In this document: positions 1 to 5,022 of the stretch, piece by piece
How the letters are laid out: the number at the start of each line of letters is the position of its first letter
Position numbering within the stretch: position 1 is the stretch's first letter
NCBI GenBank assembly: GCA_963620985.1
Contig: CAVFCI010000080.1
Span: 1 to 7,135 of the forward strand
Length of the DNA: 7,135 nucleotides
DNA from: F23-B02 sp963620985
GTDB lineage: Bacteria; Bacillota; Clostridia; Oscillospirales; Oscillospiraceae
Direction: 5' to 3'
Translations under genes and position numbers: made by a program
The notes under the pieces: generated by a model
Database searches by the model: none
Told to the model about the DNA's origin: nothing
Seen by the model: the letters and a program-made list of their open reading frames with translations, nothing else

Positions 1-3
1 TCC

Positions 4-45
4 GTCGGCTGTCGCCGACACCTTCCCCTCGTAGTAAGGGGAAGG
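4..45 (+). repeat. Two adjacent perfect hairpins (GTCGGC and CCTTCCCCT stems)
   Basis: GTCGGC (4-9) pairs with GCCGAC (14-19) around a TGTC loop. CCTTCCCCT (21-29) pairs with AGGGGAAGG (37-45) around a 7-nt loop. The same pair occurs at 4700-4741, a variant at 3113-3319 has its second hairpin split by an insertion, and the window ends inside an inverted copy. No T-tract follows, so these do not look like ordinary intrinsic terminators. Confidence 0.85.
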
Positions 46-83
46 CATGGTGCGCCGATTTCGGTACGGGCAAACATTGCACC

Positions 84-217
84 GCACTTATGGGACGCGA
101 AACGCTATGGTTTATGCCAATATTTCCGGTCGGGACACCGCGAAGCCTGCCTCGCACTCGCGGGTAGCGAAACGTTACGGTTTATTCCATTGTTTCGATA
201 CCGTGACACCGCAATCA
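84..217 (+). repeat. Tandem pair of ~70-bp repeat units (module C)
   Basis: Two diverged units begin at 84 and 154, a 70-bp period. Both read GCACT, then GCGAAACG, then GGTTTAT.CC, then GACACCGC, and align over about 63 nt with a single 1-nt gap. Matching pairs or single units lie in the other three gaps. Confidence 0.8.
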
Positions 218-265
218 CCGTATAGGTGCAGATTGAATGCGCCTCTAAAAAAGCGCCAGTAAAAA
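115..265 (+). repeat. 151-bp perfect direct repeat, copy 1
   Basis: By eye comparison this stretch is base-for-base identical to 3397-3547. It covers the end of the first C unit, the whole second unit and the GTATAGGTGCAG/GCGCCAGTAAAAA end module. The sequence on both sides of the identical part is diverged or unrelated. Confidence 0.9.
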
Positions 266-268
266 TCC

Positions 269-286
269 GTGCGGCGACAGCCGCAC
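269..286 (+). repeat. Hairpin GTGCGGC-GACA-GCCGCAC
   Basis: A 7-bp perfect stem with a 4-nt loop. It is the exact reverse complement of the hairpin at 3022-3039, so the same hairpin sits in opposite orientation before gyrA and after gyrA. Confidence 0.85.
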
Positions 287-292
287 ACTTTG

Positions 293-324
293 AGCTATCA
301 GCTCTTAGCTTTCAGCTCTCAGCT
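293..324 (-). repeat. AGCT-rich repeat, reversed module (B)
   Basis: Repeated AGCTATCAGCT, TTAGCTTTCAGCT and CTCAGCT words. On the minus strand it reads as the AGCTGATAGCTGAAAG type found after gyrA (2961-3018) and after rnhA (4552-4601). A related reversed copy lies at 4899-4922, before the exporter gene. Forward copies follow stop codons and reversed copies precede genes. Confidence 0.8.
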
Positions 325-343
325 TGCTGCGGTTTCCGCAGCA
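325..343 (+). repeat. Hairpin TGCTGCGG-TTT-CCGCAGCA
   Basis: A perfect 8-bp stem with a TTT loop directly after the AGCT-rich module. A near-identical hairpin with one stem mismatch occurs at the same module position before the exporter (4930-4948). It is not followed by a T-tract. Confidence 0.85.
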
Positions 344-406
344 CCCTCGATACCGTGACACCGCAATCAACGTATAGGTGCAGACTAAAAGCGCCAGTAA
401 AAATAA

Positions 407-433
407 GTACAGCAGAAAGGCGTAACTAAAAAA
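407..433 (+). promoter_or_regulatory. gyrA leader with ribosome binding site
   Basis: A Shine-Dalgarno-like GAAAGG (415-420) lies 13 nt before the ATG, a long spacing. The leader from GTACAGC to the ATG aligns with the leader of the small membrane protein gene (3567-3592) at about 25 of 30 positions with one gap. The start regions of two unrelated genes therefore share ancestry and look supplied by the repeat. No convincing -35/-10 pair was found. Confidence 0.6.
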
Positions 434-2956
434 ATGGCAAGTAAGAATAAGGATTACAAACCTGAGGACATTGCATTTCCCGAGCAGCACATAGTCAGGT
501 CCGAGCTGGTCGGCGAGATGAAGACAAGCTATATAGAGTACGCGATGAGCGTCATCATAGGCCGTGCGCTGCCGGATGTGCGCGACGGTCTCAAGCCCGT
601 GCACCGCAGGATACTCTACGCGATGTACGAGGACAACCTCACGCACGACAAGGCCTTCCGCAAGTGCGCGACGGCTGTCGGCGACGTGCTGGGCAGGTAC
701 CATCCGCACGGCGACGCATCGGTCTACGACGCGCTGGTGCGTCTGGCGCAGGACTTCTCGATGCGCTATCCGCTCATCGAGGGTCACGGCAACTTCGGCT
801 CGGTTGACGGCGACCCCCCCGCGGCCTACCGTTACACCGAGGCGCGCATGGCGCGTATGTCCGACGAGATGCTGCGCGATATCGAAAAGGACACGGTCGA
901 TTGGGATCCGAACTTCGACGAGACGCGAAAGGAGCCGCGTGTGCTGCCGTCGAGATTCCCGAACCTGCTGGTAAACGGCTCGTCGGGCATAGCCGTCGGC
1001 ATGGCGACGAATATCCCGCCGCACAATCTCACCGAGGTCATAAACGCCTGCATCTGCGTGCTGGACAATCCCGAGGCCACGATGAACGAGCTTTTGCAGC
1101 ACATAACAGGCCCCGACTTCCCGACCAAGGGCATCATCATGGGGCGCAGCGGCATCCGTCAGGCCTACATGACAGGCCGCGGCAAGGTCATCATGCGCTC
1201 GCGCACGGAGTTTGAGGAGTTCGGCAAGGACAGGACGAGGATCATCGTAACCGAGCTTCCGTATCAGGTCAACAAGCGCCAGCTCATAGCGACCATCGCC
1301 GAGCAGGTGCGCGAGAAGCGCCTTGAGGGCATATCCGACCTGCGCGACGAGACCGACCGCAACGGCATGCGCATCGTCATCGAGCTCAAGCGCGACGCAA
1401 ACCCGCAGGTCGTACTCAACCGCCTGCTCACCCAGACCCAGATGCAGACGAGCTTTTCGATAAATATGCTGGCGCTGGTCAACAACCAGACCCAGCCGAA
1501 GATACTCAACCTGCGCCACATCATCGACGAGTACCTCACCTTCCAGGAGGAGCTCATCGTGCGCAGGACGAGGTACGACCTCAGAAAGGCCGAGGAGCGC
1601 GCCCACCTGCTGGAGGGTCTGCTCATCGCGCAGGACAATATCGACGAGGTCATACGCATCATCCGCAGCAGCTACGACAACGCAAAGCAGAACCTCATGG
1701 AGCGCTTCGGCCTGTCGGACGTGCAGGCGCAGGCGATACTGGATATGCGCCTGAAATCGCTTCAGGGTCTCGACCGCGAGAAGCTGGAGAACGAGTACCG
1801 CGAGCTCGAGGCGCGCATAGCCTATTACAAGGAGCTGCTGGCAGATCCCGAGAAGATCAAGGGAGTGCTCAAGACCGAGCTTCTTGAGATCCGCGACAAA
1901 TACGGCGACGAGCGCAAGACCGAGATACAGGACGTTGAGGACGAGATCGACATCGAGGATCTCATCGAGGAGGAGGACTGCGTCTACACCCTCACCCACA
2001 ATGGCTATATAAAGCGCCTGCCCACAGCCGAGTACCGCGCTCAGGGCCGCGGCGGCAAGGGCGTCAAGGCCATGGCAACTCGCGAGGAGGACTATGTCGA
2101 AACGGTGTTCACCGCCTCCACGCACGACAGCATACTGTTCTTCACGAACCTCGGCAAGGTCTATGTCCGCAAGGGCTACCGCATCCCCGAGGCCGGCAGA
2201 GCCGCCCGAGGCCAGAATATCGTCAATATAATCCCAACAGACCCCGGCGAAAAGGTCAGCGCAATGATAGCCGGACGCGGCATAACAGAGGATAACTACC
2301 TCGTGTTCGTCACGCGCAGCGGAACCGTCAAGCGCACCGCGCAGTCGGCGTTTAAAAATATCCGCTCGATCGGCATCCGCGCCCTGTCGCTGGACGAGGG
2401 CGACGAGCTCATCAGCGTTTTGCAGACCTCCGGCGAGGATAAGATACTGCTTGCAACGCACGACGGCATGGCCATCTGCTTTAACGAGACCGACGCGCGC
2501 GCAATGGGACGCGACGCGGTCGGCGTGCGCGGCATACGTCTGCGCGAGGGCGACTTTGTCGTCGGCGCGGGCATAGCAGCCGAGGGCTCGGCGATACTGT
2601 CGATAACCGAAAACGGCTACGGCAAGCGCACCGATGTCGGCGAGTACAGCGTCCAGAACCGCGGCGGCATGGGTCTTAAAAACTACAACGTCACCGATAA
2701 GACAGGCCCCATCGCGGATGTGGTCATCGTCCATGGCGGCGAGGATCTGCTGGTCATATCCGATGACGGAACGATCATCCGTATGGATGTCGGCAGCATA
2801 AGCCTCCTGTCGCGCAGCACTCAGGGCGTGCGCGTCATGCGCCTGACAGGCGACGCGAAGGTCATATCCATCGCCCCTACCGATAAGGAGGAGACCGAGG
2901 CGGAAGCGGAGACGGAATCCGCCGCCGAGACTCCCGATGCTCCGTCCGAGGAGTAG
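434..2956 (+). CDS. gyrA: DNA gyrase subunit A
   Basis: Subunit A of DNA gyrase (A2B2), the cytoplasmic type II topoisomerase that introduces negative supercoils using ATP. The 840-residue product opens with the typical GyrA segment around SYIEYAMSVIIGRALPDVRD. The catalytic tyrosine is Y134 in AAYRYTEARM, preceded by R133. The quinolone-resistance region around HPHGDASVYDA has alanine (A95) where E. coli has Ser83, and keeps the Asp87 equivalent (D99). The breakage-reunion domain and its coiled-coil run to about residue 510. The GyrA box is QGRGGKG (537-543), which marks GyrA rather than ParC, and opens the C-terminal beta-pinwheel, which ends near 816. The last 24 residues form an acidic tail (11 Asp/Glu, one Lys). 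The ATG at 434 fits the family N-terminus. The gene stands alone between two repeat blocks; gyrB is not in the window. Length is within the bacterial range. Confidence 0.97.
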   Translation: MASKNKDYKPEDIAFPEQHIVRSELVGEMKTSYIEYAMSVIIGRALPDVRDGLKPVHRRILYAMYEDNLTHDKAFRKCATAVGDVLGRYHPHGDASVYDALVRLAQDFSMRYPLIEGHGNFGSVDGDPPAAYRYTEARMARMSDEMLRDIEKDTVDWDPNFDETRKEPRVLPSRFPNLLVNGSSGIAVGMATNIPPHNLTEVINACICVLDNPEATMNELLQHITGPDFPTKGIIMGRSGIRQAYMTGRGKVIMRSRTEFEEFGKDRTRIIVTELPYQVNKRQLIATIAEQVREKRLEGISDLRDETDRNGMRIVIELKRDANPQVVLNRLLTQTQMQTSFSINMLALVNNQTQPKILNLRHIIDEYLTFQEELIVRRTRYDLRKAEERAHLLEGLLIAQDNIDEVIRIIRSSYDNAKQNLMERFGLSDVQAQAILDMRLKSLQGLDREKLENEYRELEARIAYYKELLADPEKIKGVLKTELLEIRDKYGDERKTEIQDVEDEIDIEDLIEEEDCVYTLTHNGYIKRLPTAEYRAQGRGGKGVKAMATREEDYVETVFTASTHDSILFFTNLGKVYVRKGYRIPEAGRAARGQNIVNIIPTDPGEKVSAMIAGRGITEDNYLVFVTRSGTVKRTAQSAFKNIRSIGIRALSLDEGDELISVLQTSGEDKILLATHDGMAICFNETDARAMGRDAVGVRGIRLREGDFVVGAGIAAEGSAILSITENGYGKRTDVGEYSVQNRGGMGLKNYNVTDKTGPIADVVIVHGGEDLLVISDDGTIIRMDVGSISLLSRSTQGVRVMRLTGDAKVISIAPTDKEETEAEAETESAAETPDAPSEE

Positions 2957-2960
2957 TTGC

Positions 2961-3018
2961 TGATAGCTGATAGCTGAAAGATTAGTGGAGAGCTGATAGC
3001 TGAAAGCTGATAGCCGAA
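2961..3018 (+). repeat. AGCTGATAGCTGAAAG repeat after gyrA (module A)
   Basis: Imperfect tandem TGATAGC/TGAAAGC words start five bases after the gyrA stop. The stretch 2969-3018 is identical over 50 nt to 4552-4601, which lies at the same position after rnhA. Confidence 0.85.
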
Positions 3019-3020
3019 GG

Positions 3021-3130
3021 TGTGCGGCTGTCGCCGCACAGATTTGAATCCGTGCGCTTTGCGCACCTCAATAATGCTGCGGCTTGCGCCGCGATTTCAT
3101 AGCACCTCATCCGTCAGCCTTGCGGCTGAC
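3021..3130 (+). repeat. Array of four perfect hairpins downstream of gyrA
   Basis: TGTGCGGC/GCCGCACA with loop TGTC (3021-3040); GTGCGC/GCGCAC with loop TTT (3052-3066); GCGGC/GCCGC with loop TTGC (3079-3092); GTCAGCC/GGCTGAC with loop TTGC (3113-3130). The spacers match those of the block at 4605-4715, but most stems differ in sequence while remaining perfectly paired. The array could slow or end gyrA transcription or protect the mRNA 3' end, but no run of T follows any stem. Confidence 0.85.
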
Positions 3131-3142
3131 ACCTTCCCCTCA

Positions 3143-3304
3143 GGTAAGCGATGATTAAATGCGGCAGATGGCAGGGCGAGAGAATTTGGGTTCTGATGAC
3201 GGCACTTTTTCGCAGGAATACTTTGTGTATTTCAAGAAAACGTGACTAAATCAGGGCACAAATTATCCGTTCAGACGCTGACAGTCATTTGGTCAGCGCT
3301 TACC
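3143..3304. mobile_element. 162-bp MITE-like element with terminal inverted repeats
   Basis: GGTAAGCGATGATTAAATG (3143-3161) is an inverted match, 16 of 19, to CATTTGGTCAGCGCTTACC (3286-3304), and the outer 8 bp match perfectly. The element lies exactly between the two arms of a CCTTCCCC hairpin that is intact at 21-45 and 4717-4741, so it looks like an insertion. GC is about 46% by count, clearly lower than the surrounding DNA. It has no ORF of note, and no target duplication longer than one base (A at 3142 and 3305) can be seen. A further hairpin, CGCTGAC/GTCAGCG (3276-3298), lies at its right end. The transposase family cannot be named from the ends. Confidence 0.65.
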
Positions 3305-3396
3305 ATGCTGTAAGGGGAAGGCAGGGTGCGGCGCAGCCTTTGAGATGCTGCAACAACACAGCTCTGCACTTACGGGACGCGAAACGCTGTAGTTTG

Positions 3397-3547
3397 TGCC
3401 AATATTTCCGGTCGGGACACCGCGAAGCCTGCCTCGCACTCGCGGGTAGCGAAACGTTACGGTTTATTCCATTGTTTCGATACCGTGACACCGCAATCAC
3501 CGTATAGGTGCAGATTGAATGCGCCTCTAAAAAAGCGCCAGTAAAAA
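3397..3547 (+). repeat. 151-bp perfect direct repeat, copy 2
   Basis: Identical to 115-265. Upstream of the identical part the two copies stay similar (GCACTTA.GGGACGCGAAACGCT) with scattered differences. Downstream they diverge at once into different leaders. Confidence 0.9.
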
Positions 3548-3549
3548 AG

Positions 3550-3592
3550 CCGCAATAGCTGTATAGGTACAGCGGAAAGGTGAAGTGAAAAA
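3550..3592 (+). promoter_or_regulatory. Leader and ribosome binding site of the SHOCT-like gene
   Basis: A second, altered copy of the CGCAAT...GTATAGGT motif forms a small hairpin, GCTGT/ACAGC (3558-3573), directly before a good Shine-Dalgarno AAAGGTGA (3576-3583), 9 nt from the ATG. The segment from 3567 to the ATG is related to the gyrA leader. Confidence 0.6.
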
Positions 3593-4096
3593 ATGAACGA
3601 CAACAGGAAAGATCAGAAGCCGGAGGGCGGGATCGCGAAGCTTGTTATCTTCGGCATTGCTGCGCTCATTTTGTTCGCCGATGCCATCGGCATCGACGGC
3701 GGCAGCGCATTCTTCATCATTCTGATGCTCGGCTTGATAGCGCTGGCGGCGTTTGCGGTGAAAAAGCAGCAGGACGAGGCAAAGAAGAACGCTGCGCCGG
3801 ACGATAACGCCGCGCCGGAGCGGGCAGAGCCCGTAAAGCGCGAGTTCAAGCCGCAGCACTTTGATATGTCGAAATTTGTCGGAAAGCGCGCCGAGGACGA
3901 GAGCCTGAGCAAGCGCCTGACCGAGAAAATGCGCGACGATCTCAGCCGCTGCGACGACGATCACGAGCACGTCGAGCCCAATTACCGCGGCACGGACGCG
4001 GAAAAGCGGGCGTCCCAGCTCAAGGAGATGCTGCGCAACGGCATCATCGAGAAGGACGAGTACAACATACTCATGCGAAAGTTTGGACTTAAATGA
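3593..4096 (+). CDS. Small membrane protein with SHOCT-like C-terminus
   Basis: A 167-residue protein of unknown function. A short charged N-terminus (1-12) precedes two hydrophobic segments at about 13-33 and 38-56, joined by a short Gly/Asp turn, so it should be a membrane hairpin. A charged, Ala/Pro-rich linker (about 57-90) and an acidic stretch (DDDHEH, 121-126) follow. The last 30 residues (QLKEMLRNGIIEKDEYNILMRK) fit the SHOCT pattern of a short helix, a G-I-I turn and a second helix; this domain often ends small membrane proteins and is thought to mediate oligomerisation or protein contacts. The start has a strong AAAGGTGA site. The stop codon overlaps the start of rnhA, implying co-translation. 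Codon use resembles its neighbours. The SHOCT assignment is from pattern recognition and no specific role can be given. Confidence 0.88.
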   Translation: MNDNRKDQKPEGGIAKLVIFGIAALILFADAIGIDGGSAFFIILMLGLIALAAFAVKKQQDEAKKNAAPDDNAAPERAEPVKREFKPQHFDMSKFVGKRAEDESLSKRLTEKMRDDLSRCDDDHEHVEPNYRGTDAEKRASQLKEMLRNGIIEKDEYNILMRKFGLK

Positions 4097-4530
4097 TGAA
4101 AACAGTTACGATATACACTGACGGGGCGTGCTCCGGCAACCCGGGACCGGGCGGCTGGGGCGCGATCTTATGCTATAACGGCGTAAAAAAGGAGCTCTCG
4201 GGCGGCGAGAAGCAGACGACGAACAACCGCATGGAGCTCACGGGTGTGATCTCGGCGCTGCGCGCGCTCCGTGAGCCCTGCATCGTGGAGCTGTACTCGG
4301 ACTCGAAGTACGTCATCGACGCGCTCAGCAAGGGCTGGGCGGTCTCGTGGCGGCGCAACGGCTGGAAAAAGGCCGATAAAAAGCCGGCGCTCAACCCCGA
4401 CCTCTGGGCGGAGCTGCTGGAGCTGTGCGAGAAGCACGAGGTCCGCTGCCACTGGGTCAAGGGTCACGCCGAGAACGAGTTCAATAACCGCTGCGATGAG
4501 CTCGCCGTCGCCCAACGAAATCTTTTTTGA
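4093..4530 (+). CDS. rnhA: Ribonuclease HI
   Basis: RNase HI cuts the RNA strand of RNA-DNA hybrids in the cytoplasm, removing R-loops and primer remnants, with Mg2+ or Mn2+ as cofactor. The 145-residue product has the full catalytic set: D10 in YTDGACSGNPGPGGWGA, E48 in TTNNRMELTGV, D70 in YSDSKYV and D135 in NNRCDELA, plus the loop histidine H125 in VKGHAENEFNN. The basic WRRNGWKKADKKP segment (86-98) matches the substrate-binding handle of the E. coli type, and length is normal. Two ATGs are adjacent: 4093 gives a 4-base ATGA overlap with the upstream gene, and 4096 gives a 1-base overlap. With 4093 the first three catalytic residues match E. coli numbering, but either start is possible. 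No strong Shine-Dalgarno is present, which fits translational coupling. A hairpin (4531-4548) begins right after the stop. Confidence 0.97.
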   Translation: MMKTVTIYTDGACSGNPGPGGWGAILCYNGVKKELSGGEKQTTNNRMELTGVISALRALREPCIVELYSDSKYVIDALSKGWAVSWRRNGWKKADKKPALNPDLWAELLELCEKHEVRCHWVKGHAENEFNNRCDELAVAQRNLF

Positions 4531-4548
4531 TGGCGCGATGACGCGCCA
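4531..4548 (+). terminator. Hairpin directly after rnhA, possible 3' end
   Basis: TGGCGCG (4531-4537) pairs with CGCGCCA (4542-4548) around an ATGA loop, starting at the base after the rnhA stop. The T-run lies before the stem (4523-4528), not after it, so it is not a standard intrinsic terminator. It may stabilise the mRNA end instead. Confidence 0.35.
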
Positions 4549-4551
4549 GCG

Positions 4552-4601
4552 GATAGCTGAAAGATTAGTGGAGAGCTGATAGCTGAAAGCTGATAGCCGA
4601 A
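4552..4601 (+). repeat. AGCTGATAGCTGAAAG repeat after rnhA (module A)
   Basis: Identical over 50 nt to 2969-3018 after gyrA. Part of it (4574-4597) is an inverted match, 23 of 24, to 4899-4922. Confidence 0.85.
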
Positions 4602-4604
4602 TGT

Positions 4605-4741
4605 ATTCGCTCTCCGAGCGAATGATATTTGATTTGTGCGGCGTTGCCGCAACTCAATAATGCTGCGGCTAACGCCGCGATTTGATGAACACCTCATCCG
4701 TCGGCTGTCGCCGACACCTTCCCCTCGTAGTAAGGGGAAGG
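4605..4741 (+). repeat. Array of five perfect hairpins downstream of rnhA
   Basis: ATTCGCTC/GAGCGAAT with loop TCC (4605-4623); TGCGGC/GCCGCA with loop GTT (4637-4651); GCGGC/GCCGC with loop TAAC (4665-4678); GTCGGC/GCCGAC with loop TGTC (4700-4715); CCTTCCCCT/AGGGGAAGG with a 7-nt loop (4717-4741). The slots and spacers correspond to 3021-3130 and onward, but stems or loops differ in each of the first four slots. Confidence 0.85.
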
Positions 4742-4898
4742 CATGGTGCGCAGCAGCTTTTGAGATGCTGCAACAACATTTGTGCTGCACTTGCGGGAGG
4801 CGAAACGTTATGGTTTATTCCGATGCTTCGATACCGTGCCACCGCAATTACCGTATAGGTGCAGCCTAAATGCGCCTCTAAAAAAACGCACACTTTGA

Positions 4899-4922
4899 GC
4901 TATCAGCTTTCAGCTCTCAGCT
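4899..4922 (-). repeat. AGCT-rich repeat, reversed module (B), before the exporter
   Basis: Its reverse complement matches 4574-4597 at 23 of 24 positions, so the two could pair over about 300 nt. It corresponds to 293-324 before gyrA and is followed by the same type of hairpin. Confidence 0.85.
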
Positions 4923-4929
4923 CTCTGCT

Positions 4930-4948
4930 TGCCGCGGTTTCCGCAGCA
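4930..4948 (+). repeat. Hairpin TGCCGCGG-TTT-CCGCAGCA
   Basis: An 8-bp stem with one mismatch and a TTT loop. It is the counterpart of the perfect hairpin at 325-343 before gyrA. Confidence 0.75.
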
Positions 4949-4952
4949 CCCC

Positions 4953-5001
4953 CGATAACGTGCCACCTGCAATAAACGTATCCGTAGGTGCGTCAAAGCG
5001 C
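4953..5001 (+). repeat. Left 49-bp arm of the inverted repeat bracketing the exporter
   Basis: A variant end module with ACGTATCCGTAGGTGCG in place of GTATAGGTGCAG. Its reverse complement recurs at 6758-6805 with about five differences, including a one-base gap. The CGTATCCGTAG variant occurs only at these two places. Confidence 0.75.
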
Positions 5002-5010
5002 TATCAAAAA

Positions 5011-5016
5011 AAGGAG
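5011..5016 (+). promoter_or_regulatory. Ribosome binding site of the ABC exporter gene
   Basis: AAGGAG ends 6 nt before the ATG at 5023. This fixes the start there rather than at an in-frame ATG at 4960, which would add 21 residues coded by repeat sequence. Confidence 0.9.
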
Positions 5017-5022
5017 AAACGT

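Larger units (their letters stand above)
1..433 (+). repeat. Composite repeat block upstream of gyrA
   Basis: This 433-bp gap carries no credible gene and is made of repeat modules that recur in the other three gaps. In order: a hairpin at 4-19, the CCTTCCCC hairpin at 21-45, two units of about 70 bp starting at 84 and 154, an end module at 195-265 (GTATAGGTGCAG then GCGCCAGTAAAAA), a hairpin at 269-286, an AGCT-rich reversed module at 293-324, a hairpin at 325-343, a second end module at 347-403, and the gyrA leader. The block is probably cut by the window edge, because related blocks have further hairpins before the first one seen here. gyrB, often next to gyrA, is not visible. Confidence 0.85.
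2957..3592 (+). repeat. Composite repeat block between gyrA and the SHOCT-like gene
   Basis: This 636-bp gap holds no credible gene. It contains a forward AGCTGATAG module (2961-3018), four short hairpins (3021-3130), a CCTTCCCC hairpin split by a 162-bp inverted-repeat element (3143-3304), a GCAGC...GCTGC hairpin region (about 3333-3351), two C units, the second copy of the 151-bp identical repeat (3397-3547), and a short leader repeating GTATAGGT. It lacks the reversed AGCT module seen before gyrA and before the exporter. Confidence 0.85.
4531..5022 (+). repeat. Composite repeat block between rnhA and the ABC exporter gene
   Basis: A 492-bp gap without a credible gene. In order: hairpin 4531-4548, forward AGCT module 4552-4601, hairpin array 4605-4741 including an intact CCTTCCCC hairpin, a GCAGC...GCTGC region (about 4751-4772), a single C unit (about 4788-4850), the GTATAGGTGCAG end (4850-4864), a reversed AGCT module (4899-4922), hairpin 4930-4948, a second end module in a variant form (4953-5001), then the ribosome binding site. 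It has the fullest module set in the window. Confidence 0.85.

Noticed and set aside
84..265. CRISPR-like array from the tandem ~70-bp units
   Set aside because: Only two diverged units, no short identical repeats with unique spacers, and no cas genes.
350..378. Promoter using TATAGG in GTATAGGTGCAG as a -10 box
   Set aside because: No -35-like hexamer lies 16-18 bp upstream; the nearest candidate, GTGACA, is only 12 bp away. The motif may matter, but a sigma-70 promoter is not supported.
305..2734. 809-residue open frame on the minus strand opposite gyrA
   Set aside because: It is a shadow of gyrA codon bias: low-complexity, Ala/Leu/Val/Arg/Asp-rich translation, no recognisable domain, and it lies entirely opposite an unmistakable gene.
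3021..3092. Intrinsic terminator for gyrA
   Set aside because: The stems are GC-rich and well formed, but none is followed by a T-tract; only ATTT-like ends occur.
4799..4864. tRNA-like or riboswitch-like fold in the C unit
   Set aside because: No cloverleaf arms, CCA end or known riboswitch core could be drawn; only short 4-5-bp pairings are available.
4960..5022. Upstream in-frame start that would lengthen the exporter by 21 residues
   Set aside because: The extension is coded by repeat sequence and has no ribosome binding site, while AAGGAG sits 6 nt before the ATG at 5023.
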